This document shows positions 1-10,388 of a DNA stretch of 64,000 nucleotides, piece after piece. Both the position numbers and the translations under genes were made by a program. The first letter of the stretch is position 1. Each line of letters starts with the position of its first letter. Source of the DNA: Cryoendolithus antarcticus (lineage: Eukaryota > Ascomycota > Dothideomycetes > Cladosporiales > Cladosporiaceae). The notes under the pieces were generated by a model. That model worked only from the letters and a program-made list of their open reading frames with translations, made no database searches and was not told the DNA's origin. The stretch spans positions 124,001-188,000 of the forward strand of contig NAJO01000007.1 of NCBI GenBank assembly GCA_002077065.1, written 5' to 3'.

Positions 1-1308
1 AGTCCACTTGGGGCCAGCTTGGGACCGCTCGCAAGACTGATCGGACACACCGTGGAACACGTGCGTGACTCATGGCTTGTGGGCAGTACTGTCGATGATC
101 TGTTGGACTTCACGCGCACACTTCAATTACAGTGGCGGCAAACCAAGCTATCAGGAGTCGGTGCGTCCGACGAGTCAACGTTTCTGACTCGCGAGACGAT
201 AGAACTCACCTCGCCGGCTTTGTGGAAGCTTTTGCGCTCGGCATCGTATGCTGTGGTCATTGTTTTCCGCTCGGTACTTGGTCGACTACTGAGCGATGGC
301 GCGCTGGCCAGTGACGTGGTAGCCCCTGAGACTGCGGCGAAGACTCTATCTGCTCTGCGGAACCTGTACTTCATCTCTGCCCGGGCTGGTGCAGCGACCT
401 TTACCCAGTATACCTTTGTGTATCTCACCGCTCTTGACGTTCTTGGGAGTCATCCGATGCATGCGCAAAGCTTCGTCCAGGCGATACAATCTCCACAGCT
501 CGGCACAATCCCACAGCACCCACTGGACCGGACCCTCGACTTGTTCTATTTGAATACGGCCGAGCATCTAGCCCTTGCATTAGCGGAGCTTGCTGCTGAA
601 GATCTGCTGGTAGCCGCTTGCAAGCCGTACCTTGTTGCAGGCAGAGAGGAGCGCTTACTGCCGAGCTTTGAGGCTGCACACAGTACGATGCTAGCCGCGT
701 TCTCTGTCCCGCACAATGCAGGTCTAGCTGGTCGCCATATGCCCTTCTACATCGATGCGCTACTTCGAATGTTTCCTGGAAGCGTCTCGCCGCGGCAGTT
801 CCGTTTAGCATTCACAGCGCTAATCAGTATTGCGTCGCCACCATCGCTGGTAGCCGCCACGAACCCGGCGCTACCTGCAGTGCTGTTTGATCTTCTCCAA
901 GACCGAGTGGAGCATGCTACTCACGAAGTACTATCGTCTATGCACGACGACTCGCAGCCGATTTCAGCGAGTGATGCCGTCCCGCTGTCAGAACGGGCGG
1001 CTATTGTGTTGACTGCGATTGACACTCTGGCGTATGTCCCTCTCGATATGCTCAGCTACTGTTTGCCTGCGACAGCCGACATGGTAAACACGATCGATGA
1101 CTCAGAGATGCGCTATCATTGCGTTGAGCATCTTTGGTCGGTTATTATGGAAGGCGGCATGGAACCCGACAGGAGTCGGATAAGTCATGCCTGGTGGAGC
1201 AGCGCCGGCGGGCGTGAGCATGTACTGTATGGTCGTGGTGAAATCGCCGAACACTCACTGGACATGAGTGGCGCATTGCCTGAAGAAGAGATCCCCAGCA
1301 AGCTGTGA
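1..1308 (+). CDS. PEX8: Peroxin Pex8, C-terminal part (5' truncated by window edge)
   Basis: The reading frame is open from base 1, so the gene starts upstream of the window; 435 residues are visible before the TGA at 1306-1308. The protein ends in Ser-Lys-Leu, a canonical type 1 peroxisomal targeting signal. It is otherwise alpha-helical and has a family-like 'HAWWSSAGGREHVLYG' stretch about 40 residues from the end. Pex8 is a fungal peroxin on the matrix side of the peroxisomal membrane; it links the docking and RING subcomplexes of the import machinery and helps unload cargo from Pex5, and it carries its own PTS1. No introns are seen in the visible part. Assignment rests on overall resemblance plus the PTS1. 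The nearest alternative is another peroxisomal helical-repeat protein. Confidence 0.8.
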   Translation, partial: SPLGASLGPLARLIGHTVEHVRDSWLVGSTVDDLLDFTRTLQLQWRQTKLSGVGASDESTFLTRETIELTSPALWKLLRSASYAVVIVFRSVLGRLLSDGALASDVVAPETAAKTLSALRNLYFISARAGAATFTQYTFVYLTALDVLGSHPMHAQSFVQAIQSPQLGTIPQHPLDRTLDLFYLNTAEHLALALAELAAEDLLVAACKPYLVAGREERLLPSFEAAHSTMLAAFSVPHNAGLAGRHMPFYIDALLRMFPGSVSPRQFRLAFTALISIASPPSLVAATNPALPAVLFDLLQDRVEHATHEVLSSMHDDSQPISASDAVPLSERAAIVLTAIDTLAYVPLDMLSYCLPATADMVNTIDDSEMRYHCVEHLWSVIMEGGMEPDRSRISHAWWSSAGGREHVLYGRGEIAEHSLDMSGALPEEEIPSKL

Positions 1309-2020
1309 AAGAGACAAGCAGGCTGTTGAGCCGGGCACAAGACTATGCGAAATACAAAGAAGGGGCACTCAGATGCTTGGATGATTTTGGCAAGAGCGTC
1401 CGTGATCTTGTGAGAAGCTTCACTCACTGATAACTCACTGACTCACTCTTCAGAACACACGATTTGAAATGTGGCAAACATGTGCTATCACATAATGCAC
1501 AAGGACGCACGCGCATGCCTCTAGTAGCCGCTTCAGCCTTATAGTGAAGCTCGATATCACATGCAATGCCGTGGCATGTGTTGCGGTCAACATCACGAGC
1601 TTGCACCTTCACTGCCGCTGCCGACGGCAGCTCGACTATCTGACAATTTTGCAACTCCACCAGATCGCTGTTCCACTCATCCACCATCCAGCAACTTCGA
1701 CTTCCAATCATCCATCGATATCTCGGCTACCCAGCCACTTCATCAACTTCATCGACCTCCAAGCTTGCATGAGCTTGTCCAGTCCACCATCACCAACATC
1801 TACCACCGTCGACTCGTCGCTCGGTAACGGCTCTCAAGCCGACACGCTCAGCAGACTTGAGCTCGACACCCTCCTCGGGTTGCCAATCGAAGGTACCGTC
1901 GACAATTCGATAGACGCCTTTCGACATCAAATCCCTGACCATACCGACCAGCAGACATACTTCCTCGGCCCATACGGCCCTTACAGTGCCCGCACGCTAT
2001 ATTATACCAAAGCAATCACA
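1309..2020. promoter_or_regulatory. Intergenic region and pyrimidine-rich leader between PEX8 and the next gene
   Basis: About 700 bases without a convincing gene. A perfect TGACTCA (Gcn4/AP-1 type) lies at 1439-1445 within a cluster of short ACTCACTG repeats (about 1420-1447). From about 1600 the sequence is rich in CCA/TCA/CTT, like a fungal 5' leader. The frame of the downstream gene stays open through the last 470 bases, with an in-frame ATG at 1769 in poor context. The site calls are pattern matches only. Confidence 0.4.
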
Positions 2021-3331
2021 ATGGAGGACAAGGCACTCGTGATCGGCTCCAAGTCATCTTTCGCACAGCATAGCAAGAAGCGCAAGCCTGCAAAGTCCCT
2101 CGCTCACCGCCCAAAGATTGTCAGCGAGGTGGTGCAGGTCACACAGGGCGATGCAGTGATCGACAAGGTGCCGCTGACGCTGCTTACCCGCTTCTCGAGG
2201 GTCGCGAAGGCGAAGTGGCCGAAGCCGGTCGCAGTCAAGACTGTCCCCAACGTGGTTCAGAATGTGCAGAGCGCTGCGAGCAAGGTTGCGCAGAAGACCG
2301 GAGTGGACGATGCGGAAACTGCTGCGAAGACTGATACCGCAGCTTCAGCACCTGCATCGCGCGCTTGGGCTGACACGGCCGAAGACGTTCAGATCGACAT
2401 CAGCGACCTTGTCGAAGGCGCGACCAAGAGTGCCTCGAAAGACTCAGTCGAGCAGTCAAGCAGGCCGACCCGAAATTCTGTCGCGACCAGTCCGGCTGCT
2501 GCTGAACCGAAGACCTTGGATCTGTTCCTCGAAGGCGTCGATAAGCAACCTACGCCAGCCTCGTTCCGGTTCGTGCTGCGTTGGATGCACTCCAACAAGG
2601 GCACGCGCCACGACGAGCCATTGACATCCTTCTCTGACGTTGCGCTGGGGACCGTCAAGCTGGAGAAGCTGGTCGATGTCTACGCTGCGGCCTTGACGTT
2701 CGACGTCTGCCCCTTCCCGCATGTGTTGTGCCAGCACATCCTGCAGCGCATCACGCAGACTCCAAGCAGTTTAGATGACTTCAGATTCATCAGCTACCGC
2801 TTGCCCTTAAACGACACCATCGTTACTCGCATGCTCACGGCTCACTTCGAGCATGCCAGCGCGGGTGCCTATCCAGAGGGCGTTGCCGAGGCCATCGAGA
2901 ACTTTGTCATGGGCTACGACCAAGACATGGACTATCTGCTGTATTGGGACAGACTCGCTGGTATCAAGCGATCATTCGACTACAGGCAGCGTCAAGAGCG
3001 CAAGGAGCACGCTCAACAAGAGAAGCAGAAGATACTGCGTGAGGCGTTCGATGAGTTCGCTGGGCCCGATGCTCTTCTCGACACCCCCGCTGCGCAGCCT
3101 GCAAAGGGGGACAAGCCTACACAGAAGACTACGGGCGCTGACACGCCTGACGGACGCCGCCGCAACCGCCGCGCGCAGCAGCACAACGGCCGCGGGAATC
3201 AGGAGGTGCAGCCGATGAAGCAGACACTTGGTCAACTACCGTGGGTGATCAAGCCAGCTGCGAAAGCTAAGAAGGGCAGTGCGATGGGCGATGCTGGGGA
3301 GGTGAGCGCAAAGACCAAGGTGGTTCAATGA
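2021..3331 (+). CDS. Hypothetical protein with a degenerate BTB/POZ-like region
   Basis: A single exon encoding 436 residues from the ATG at 2021, chosen for its strong context (cacaATGG). An in-frame ATG at 1769 would add 84 low-complexity residues. Near residue 50 'VPLTLLTRFSRVAKAKWP' resembles the strand-helix start of the divergent BTB-like domains common in plant-associated Dothideomycetes. After an Ala/Thr/Ser-rich linker (about 80-160) comes a more ordered half with 'FRFVLRWMHSNKG' and 'YAAALTFDVCPFP', the pattern such proteins show. The C-terminus (about 310-436) is charged and coiled-coil-like, then basic and disordered ('RRRNRRAQQHNGR'). BTB domains dimerise and often serve as Cul3 adaptors, but nothing here fixes a role. 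The family assignment is from memory of similar proteins and is weak. Confidence 0.7.
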   Translation: MEDKALVIGSKSSFAQHSKKRKPAKSLAHRPKIVSEVVQVTQGDAVIDKVPLTLLTRFSRVAKAKWPKPVAVKTVPNVVQNVQSAASKVAQKTGVDDAETAAKTDTAASAPASRAWADTAEDVQIDISDLVEGATKSASKDSVEQSSRPTRNSVATSPAAAEPKTLDLFLEGVDKQPTPASFRFVLRWMHSNKGTRHDEPLTSFSDVALGTVKLEKLVDVYAAALTFDVCPFPHVLCQHILQRITQTPSSLDDFRFISYRLPLNDTIVTRMLTAHFEHASAGAYPEGVAEAIENFVMGYDQDMDYLLYWDRLAGIKRSFDYRQRQERKEHAQQEKQKILREAFDEFAGPDALLDTPAAQPAKGDKPTQKTTGADTPDGRRRNRRAQQHNGRGNQEVQPMKQTLGQLPWVIKPAAKAKKGSAMGDAGEVSAKTKVVQ

Positions 3332-3823
3332 GCTCGAGTCTCCACCGAGCTGCTATTCGCGAAGAGCAACTGAGGAGAGTGGGTAACAACAGGGTGTCTA
3401 TTTGCTGGAGTTTCTGATTTCGGGTGGCATTGATTTGGAGAGATTCTCGAACAGAGAGCTACTATACAATGGGTGATGAGGAGACTTCAGACCGTATTGT
3501 TACAGACCGCCAGAATGCATCACATAAGACAACATTGAGTCTTGGTGGGATTTCTTGATCGACCGGCTTCATGTCATTTCCATCACCTGTTGTGGCTGCC
3601 GAGGTGTGGGGTCGTTGCGTTGAATCGTTCCCTCTCGCCGACGAGCAATAAATGTGTTAGACTCTTATGTGATATCAAGGAACGAGTGTGAAATTGTACA
3701 TGCGACTCTAGTGCGCCTTGTGATCGTCGTCAGGGTGAGGTACCAACGCAGCTCATCGTACTCAGGAACCTGCTGTCACAGCCGCACATCTACACATCGT
3801 ACCCATTGGTAGACCAAGCTATC
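3332..3823. other. Intergenic stretch, nothing recognised
   Basis: About 490 bases between two genes on the same strand. I see no RNA gene, repeat or long coding frame. It presumably holds the terminator of the upstream gene and the promoter of the isochorismatase-like gene. Confidence 0.4.
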
Positions 3824-4544
3824 ATGTCGGCACCCACGAGAAGGATGAGTAAGTATATACAGTATTACCATGTCATCGAGACCACTAAAGCTGATCATCT
3901 TACAGAGAATCCCACGATCTTGTACGCACCTCTAAATGGTCACAGCCTAAACTTCTCTTCCTAATCGACTCTTTAGCATCTGCGACCTGCAAGAAAAGTT
4001 CCGGCCCGCCATCCACGCCTTCCCCCAAGTCCTCACCACAACCCAAAAACTCCTCACCGCCGCCCGCATTCTCTCCATCCCCGTCTTCGCCACCACCCAG
4101 CTCCGCGCTAAACTCGGCCCAACGTGCCCGGAGCTCCAACTAGACTCCCACCCTACCTTAGCAGCCCACGCAGACAAGTCCAAGTTCAGCATGTGGATCC
4201 CCGAGATCCAAACCGCCTTCGCTGCTCTTGGCTCAGGGAAGCGAGAGGTCGTAATCGTGGGGATTGAGAGTCACATTTGTGTGACGCAGACTGCGTTGGA
4301 TTTGTTGAGGGAGGGGCACAGGGTCTATGTGCTTGCTGATGGGGTTAGTAGCTGTAATGCTGAGGAGGTGCCTGTAGCGTTGGCGAGGCTGAGGGCTGAG
4401 GGGGCGGTGGTGACGACGAGTGAGAGTTGGTTGTATGAGTGTATGGGTGATGCGGGGATTGGGGAATTTAGGGAGATGGCGAAATTGGTCAAGGAGGAGG
4501 CGGGGAGGACGAAGGAGGGATTGAGGGCACTCTGTAAGATGTAG
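3824..4544 (+). CDS. Isochorismatase-like cysteine hydrolase (three exons)
   Basis: Exons 3824-3848, 3906-3921 and 3977-4544 give 202 residues. Both introns (57 and 55 bases) are GT-AG, the second with a CTAAT branch-like motif, and the joins restore the family N-terminus 'NPTILFICDLQEKFRP'. The catalytic triad is visible: Asp18 in CDLQ, Lys84 in SKFS and Cys116 in GIESHICV. The fold is the three-layer isochorismatase hydrolase, in the subgroup that includes animal ISOC1/2 and bacterial YcaC relatives. Substrates in this subgroup are mostly unknown, so true isochorismate cleavage should not be assumed. Exon 2 is only 16 bases, so automatic callers may start the gene too late. No targeting signal is obvious. 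Confidence 0.85.
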
Positions 4545-5518
4545 GAAAAGGGTGATGTAGATGGTGATTGAAATCTGGGCTTGGTAGAAGTTCGCGACAT
4601 GCCATCAAAGTGAAGATTGTCGCAACGCGCTTCTCTTCGGTTACCTGGAATCCTAAAGGTAGTAGAAGGCAGACCGAACAGACTGCACGACTATCGTCTT
4701 ACGCCTCGCGCTCTATTGTGAATGCCTTGTGCGACATCAGCTGCAGACAGGCATCACGGCGTTTTTCAGGAGGGGCTGAAGGTCTTATGTCAGCCTTCGT
4801 AGGTCACCGCCACGATACCCAGTGGCTGTCGCACTGTCCGTAGGCTGAGTGGTGATTATGCTAGGACTCTCTGATGAGCCATATTACTCTCATGCGATGT
4901 CTCCAGTCTGTAGTCACCGACGCTGCTAAGAAAGGGAGCCGCGTCCAGCACAGACCTTGTCTCCACGCTTTCGCTGTGTGGGGACGATTAACCTCGTGCA
5001 GTGTGGACGGGTAAGAGTGACTTGGACCCAGACATTATTGTTTCTCTTCCCACAACACTCAGCTAGCCGAACAATACAAACGATCCTCAAGCCAAGCCTG
5101 ACGCGCAGTGTATTGTTCACTACCGAGACCACTCTTTGCGTCCACGGGCAGACGGTAGAACGGCATTCTAAGCATTGCAGGGGGGATACTCAATCTCTCA
5201 CAGCGACACCGCGCTTGTCACGACCGCGATATTGTATACTGCTCCACTTTTGAGCCGAACGGCGACAAGCTTCTTCTGGATCAACCTTACGCGGAAGAGG
5301 GTTTCACTTGGGACAATCACTTGTACTTGCGCATCTGCTGCATATCGCACACATCCCTCGAGGGATTCCCGCTGCACCCGGACAGCACCTAGGAGACATT
5401 GCAAGCGACGTCGAGGGTCGCGCTTGCATACAGATGGGAAGTTGTTCGATATTCGTCTGCCACGTGAGGCAGCGCGCGTGACATATCGAGCAAGGGGCGA
5501 AATCCGAGAATACTTGCT
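4545..5518. other. Intergenic stretch before the Cid13-like gene
   Basis: About 970 bases. Open frames occur on both strands (for example 5175-5696 + and 5198-5716 -), but they overlap each other, run into the next gene out of frame, and show no conserved motif, so I treat them as chance. It probably contains the promoter and a long 5' leader of the downstream gene. Confidence 0.35.
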
Positions 5519-8500
5519 ATGGCCTCCTCTCAGCATGACCAATTCGCAACTCGACATCCTCCCCGACCGCAGTTGCAAAGCCAACATTCCACCTCCGTTC
5601 CCTCCACACCGTACCAAGCACCCATCGATCTCCGGAGAAACACGAGGTCCCCTTCGCCACACCGAAGCTTGGCGAATCAGAGTCCGCAGTCTGTAGCGTC
5701 CGAAGCAAGGCGGCATGTTGCTCCGCAGAGACTGCCTGTGGTGTGCAAGTACGAGGTTGGGTCAGAGAAGCCACGGCGACGAATGCCGTACATTGATGCG
5801 GCCAGGGAAAGGCTGGACCCTCCGCGAGAACCGCCGAAAAAGACCCTAGATCCGGCGCAAGAGAAGAAGTTGAAGGGTGATATGCGCACGCTGTATGATC
5901 GGTTAGAGGATAAAAAGGAAGGTCAAAGGGTTGAGCTGGTACAGAAGTTGGGCCGTATCATGCGGGAAGAGTGGCCGGATGGGAACATACAAGTGGCTGT
6001 ATTCGGGAGTTCAGGCAATCTGCTGAGCAGCAGTGATTCGGATGTCGATATCTGTGTGACCACGTCGCTTAAGGAGCTGGAGAGCATGCACTCGCTAGCA
6101 ATGTTGCTGGACAGACGTGAGTCCGATATTCCGATCGCAACATGAAAGGTCGTGCGGCACGACGCGATGGCTGACACTGCGTAGATGGCATGACGAGCGT
6201 GCTTTGCAGAGCTGCAGCAAAGGTACCGATTGTCAAATGTTGGGACCCAGAGTTGCAGCTGGCTTGCGACATCAACGTCAATAACACCTTGGCATTGGAG
6301 AACACTCGCATGATCAAGACGTACGTTCAGATGGACCAACGAGTGCGTATACTCGCCAAGGTCGTCAAGCACTGGACGAAACAGAGAATACTCAACGATG
6401 CAGGTACGTGGACTTCGCTACTGACGACCTGAAAGACTTGCGCTAAACATCCTGCGCAGCATATGGTGGTACGATCAGCTCGTACACCTGGATCTGCATG
6501 ATTATCAACTTCTTGCAGCGTCGAAGTCCGCCGGTTCTGCCTTCATTGCAGAAGATCCCGAACGTTGCACGATCCACTGTTGATGGGCATCCATCCAGAT
6601 TCGCAGATGATCTTGAGGCATTGAATGGTTATGGCGAATACAATGAAGACTCATATGCAACGCTACTGTTCGACTTCTTCAAGCATTACGGCTACGAATT
6701 TGACTTTGCGCCAAATGTCATTTCCGTCCGAGAAGGAAGGTATTACACCAGAAAAGAGAAAGGATGGACTGACAAACATATGCCCGAGGCGCACTGTAGA
6801 TTAGCCGTCGAGGAGCCATTCAATACCGGGAGAAATCTCGGGAACTCTGCAGATGAGTACTCCTGGCATGGTATTCACTTGGAGATCCGGCGAGCGTTCG
6901 ATCTGCTGAAAGAGAATAAGTCTCTGGATGAGGTCTGTCAGCAGTACGAGTTTCCGCCAGAGACCTCCTTGAAGAGCGACTTCGTCATACCGTCCTCGAA
7001 CAAGCCCAAGCCGGTCCTGACTAGGAGTGCATCGCAATCGGGCAGATCTAACGAGTCTGGCGGTTCTGGACGCAGGAAGGGCGGTCCACGCAACAACTCG
7101 GCGCAGCGAGCAAGCAATAGGCGTGCTTCTAGTGGAGCCTCGTTCAATGCACCGCGCGGCTTCATGCAGAGCCCTATGTTGAACGGCATGCCGGACCACT
7201 TCCCGAAGCAGAATGCGAATCTGCACGAGCAGCTGTTCCAGCAATGGCAGTACTTACAGGCTCAGCAAGACGCACTCCGCAATCAGCTACTGGCTCAGCA
7301 GGCGTCTCAGCAAGCTCAGGCGCACGCGCAAGCTCGTGCAGGCGATTTGGCTGGCATCAATCCGCCGCATCAGCGACCCCAATTTCTACCAGGAGGCCTA
7401 CCAAATGGTCAAGCAGTCGCGCCTGCTCCTCAAACTGCACCGCTACAGTCTGGCTTCATCAACTACCCCTACACGCCAAGGTTTCATCCTCCTTCACCCA
7501 TGCAACAGCAGCAAGCACAGCGGTCGAGAGAAGGCACTATCACCAACCCGTCCAGTCCGTCGATGGCAGCTGCAATGCCGGCTTTGCGAAGACAGATTCA
7601 CCGGGCTACCTTACCGGATGGAAGTAACGGCTCCATTCGGTCGCAGAGTCAACCTGGTCGCTCCTTTCCGAATCAAGGCTTCCAGCAAATTGCTCCTTTC
7701 GATCTGGCAACGATGCCGAATGGCTTGCAAAACTTGCGTATGGCGCAGCCGCTTGGAGCGATGCCGAATGGCCACATGCAATTCGCAAACATGCCAACAA
7801 TGCGACACGCTACACAGATGCCGACTACAGAGACTGCTGTGCCGAAGGAATACGTAGGCTTCTACATTGGTCAGTCGCCACAACTCGGTCCGCAGTACGC
7901 GAATGTCGGCCACATGCAGATGCCAAATGTCCCTGCCCTGCGGGACGCACCGCCAAGGCAGCGAAGAGTAACACCAGATCTGATGCCGCCGCCACAGAAG
8001 GCCCGACATAGCTCGAGATCACCTAGCCCACTGGGGCATTTGCGAAGCTACTCCACTACTGGCGACCTGAGAGCGGCCAACGGGCAAGGTGCTGCCGCAG
8101 CGCGAAGTCAACTGAGCTTCGGATCAGCTGCTCCGGTGCTTGTGTCGACACCTGTCCGATCACCTGTGGGCGACGGTGGACCGATCATTGCCAACGGGTC
8201 GAACCCTCCCGTCCTTCCGCGACCGGCTGAGCGACCAAATGGGCTCGCCAACGGTGATGTCGCTGTGCCCATCTCGAGAACTGAGCAGCCGCGTACGCAG
8301 ACACTGCCTCTGCGCATGATGGACGAAGCAGCATCGGAGGCCACGGGCCCAGAGAAGCCTCTAGCCTCACCACACGTCGCGCCAAGCCCACGAATGAGGA
8401 CTTCGCCTCAGCTGCAGCTGATTGCGAATGGCACTGTACATCACAGCAACGGTGTGAACGAGCAGTATCCCGAGCTGTTGCCCTTGAGTGCACAGCCACT

Positions 8501-8924
8501 GTTGTCACCAGTCGCCGAACTGCGAACGCCGTCACCGACGCACCAGCGACTCTTTGAGCCTCACAGCTCGCCTTCTCGAGTACGGACGAATGGCATATCG
8601 CCCATCGTACCGCTCACGAATGGCAAAGGACATGCTCAGCGCACAGAGAACTGCGCTCCGACCCCGAAATCGCCAATCACCAACGGCGTCAAAGCAAAGT
8701 CGCCCACGACGGCCACTATCGACAAGCCAAAGCCACTCCCGAACTCCATGGCACCACCTCCGCCGCCAACACCACTCGGTGAGCCGCACGAGCCAGCTCA
8801 GGACAAGAATCCGTGGCAGCCTGTCACTAGTCGCAAGGGACACAAGAAGAGCAAGTCTGCCGCTAATGCAGGGTCGCCGCGAGAGGGTATGCCGAGCGAT
8901 ATCAGTGAACGCAAAGGAGGGTAG
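5519..8924 (+). CDS. Cid1/Cid13-type non-canonical poly(A)/poly(U) polymerase
   Basis: Exons 5519-6116, 6185-6403 and 6460-8924 encode 1093 residues. The introns are 68 and 56 bases; the joins give 'LLDRHGMTSV' and 'NDAAYGGTISSYTWI', as expected for this family. The nucleotidyltransferase core has Gly163-Ser164 in FGSSGN, Asp175 and Asp177 in SDVDI, and the third carboxylate Asp228 in ACDINVNN. A PAP-associated domain follows ('YATLLFDFFKHYGYEFDF', about residue 330). From about residue 440 to the end the protein is low-complexity, rich in Gln, Pro, Ser and Asn, with repeated short 'PNG' and 'MPNGH' motifs. Family members add A or U tails to RNA 3' ends in cytoplasm or nucleus. The roughly 650-residue disordered tail is much longer than in yeast Cid1 and may bind RNA or partners (inference). 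Confidence 0.9.
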
Positions 8925-9640
8925 ACTGTACTGTCGGTCTGTGGCCGATCTCCTCGAATTTGTCCGAATCTTCCTAGTGACCTGCAATCAAAGTCTCGGT
9001 GGCTTAGCGCGCTCCGAGGTTGGCTCCGCCGAGCAAGAAGCCTGGCTATGGTATCTGCACAGGGCTCTTTGATAGCACTGTCGACCAGCTGACGGCTATG
9101 CTGGTGTACATGTGCTGTTGTCAGCGCGGGCCAAGTACCGCTCATAGGCTGATGACATGAGGTCCTCACATGGCCTGTGTGGTGACGGAAAGAGACTGGG
9201 TGTCAGAAGACGATATATACCCAATGTCTGTCACTCGGGTGACACAGGTGGCGCAGGTGACACGGTTGACGCGTGCGAAGTCGCGAGGGTCGTATTTGAG
9301 GACACATTGAGAGCAGGACGGAGTGGGGACGCACAGACCGCTGGTGACGGCAGAGAGTATGGACAGGCACGGGTCATTCATTGTGGTAGCGTTCATAGAG
9401 AGTGTAAGGGGAAGAACTTGTCGCCGGATCCGACAGACTGTCGCCGGTAGGAAAACTCACGTCCTGACTGAATTTCCATCTTCTTGTCTTTTCGAGCTAA
9501 GCTGCAGGTGTCAGCCCAGAAAGGCAAGTGCTGACTTCGCCTGCAAACAGCTCCACCCTGACATCTCACCTTCGCGAACATTACATTTTGGATCTCGAAA
9601 GCAGTCATTCTTTGTCCGTCACATAGCTTCCATCCCCATT
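8925..9640. other. Intergenic stretch before the RidA gene
   Basis: About 715 bases. The motif GGTGACAC occurs at 9238-9245 and again at 9256-9263, and TCACTCGGGTGA just upstream forms a small inverted repeat. This could be a regulatory site, but I know of no factor to assign. Otherwise nothing is recognised. Confidence 0.3.
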
Positions 9641-10089
9641 ATGTCTTCTCTCAAGCAGAAGATCACTACCAAAGACGCCCCCGACGCGCTCCCTCATATC
9701 TTCTCCCAAGCCATAGTAGCAAATGGCTTCGTCTATTGCTCTGGCAGCATAGCCATGCACCCCGAAACCTTGAAAATCGTTGACGGCGATGTCGCCGCAC
9801 ACACCGTAAGCCTCACCGCCTCCGCCATTAGGTTTGTCATTCTGCTCATACCATGCCCCAGCACCAATGCATCTCCAATCTCTCCGCAGTCCTGAAAGCC
9901 GCCGGCTCAAGCCTCGAGCACGTCGTCAAGGTAAATGTCTTTCTGGCGAGTATGGACGACTTCAAGAATATGAACAGTGCGTATGAAAATTATTTTGGAG
10001 AGGTCAAGCCGAGTCGGACTTGTGTTGCTGTGAAGACTCTGCCGTTCCAGACGGATATAGAGATTGAGTGTGTGGCTGTTCTGCCGTGA
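9641..10089 (+). CDS. RidA/YjgF family 2-iminobutanoate/2-iminopropanoate deaminase
   Basis: Exons 9641-9805 and 9862-10089 (56-base intron) give 130 residues, the normal length of the family. The join restores 'DVAAHTHQCISNLSAVLKAA', matching the conserved helix of RidA proteins. Arg107 in 'KPSRTCVAVKTLP' is the conserved residue that binds the substrate carboxylate, and the protein ends in the typical 'IEIECVAVLP'. RidA trimers hydrolyse reactive enamine/imine intermediates released by PLP enzymes such as threonine dehydratase. No mitochondrial presequence is evident, so a cytosolic Hmf1-like form is more likely than Mmf1 (inference). The gene converges on the giant coiled-coil gene, whose stop lies 299 bases beyond. 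Confidence 0.93.
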
Positions 10090-10388
10090 GTATTGCATTG
10101 TCTGTTGGAGAGGGGCAAGAGACGGCATGTACTGATCACAGTCGTAGGCCGACGACAGGGAAATTGTAGATGCCATATCGCTGAGACGATGCACTGGCTG
10201 ATAGGGAACTCCTAGCAAGCCACGGTGTCTCGAGAGCATAGAGCAAGCGGCGGTTACATGCTATGTACAAGGCGCCATGCGTATATGTACAAATGTTCAG
10301 ATCAGTCCCATCGTATATCATGCAAATGCGGCTCCAAACGCCTCGCTAAATCAATTTCCACAATAAGTCAAGCCTCATCAAATCATGC

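Noticed and set aside
5175..5716. 172-173 codon frames on both strands just before the Cid-type gene
   Set aside because: Both overlap the real start out of frame and neither has recognisable content.
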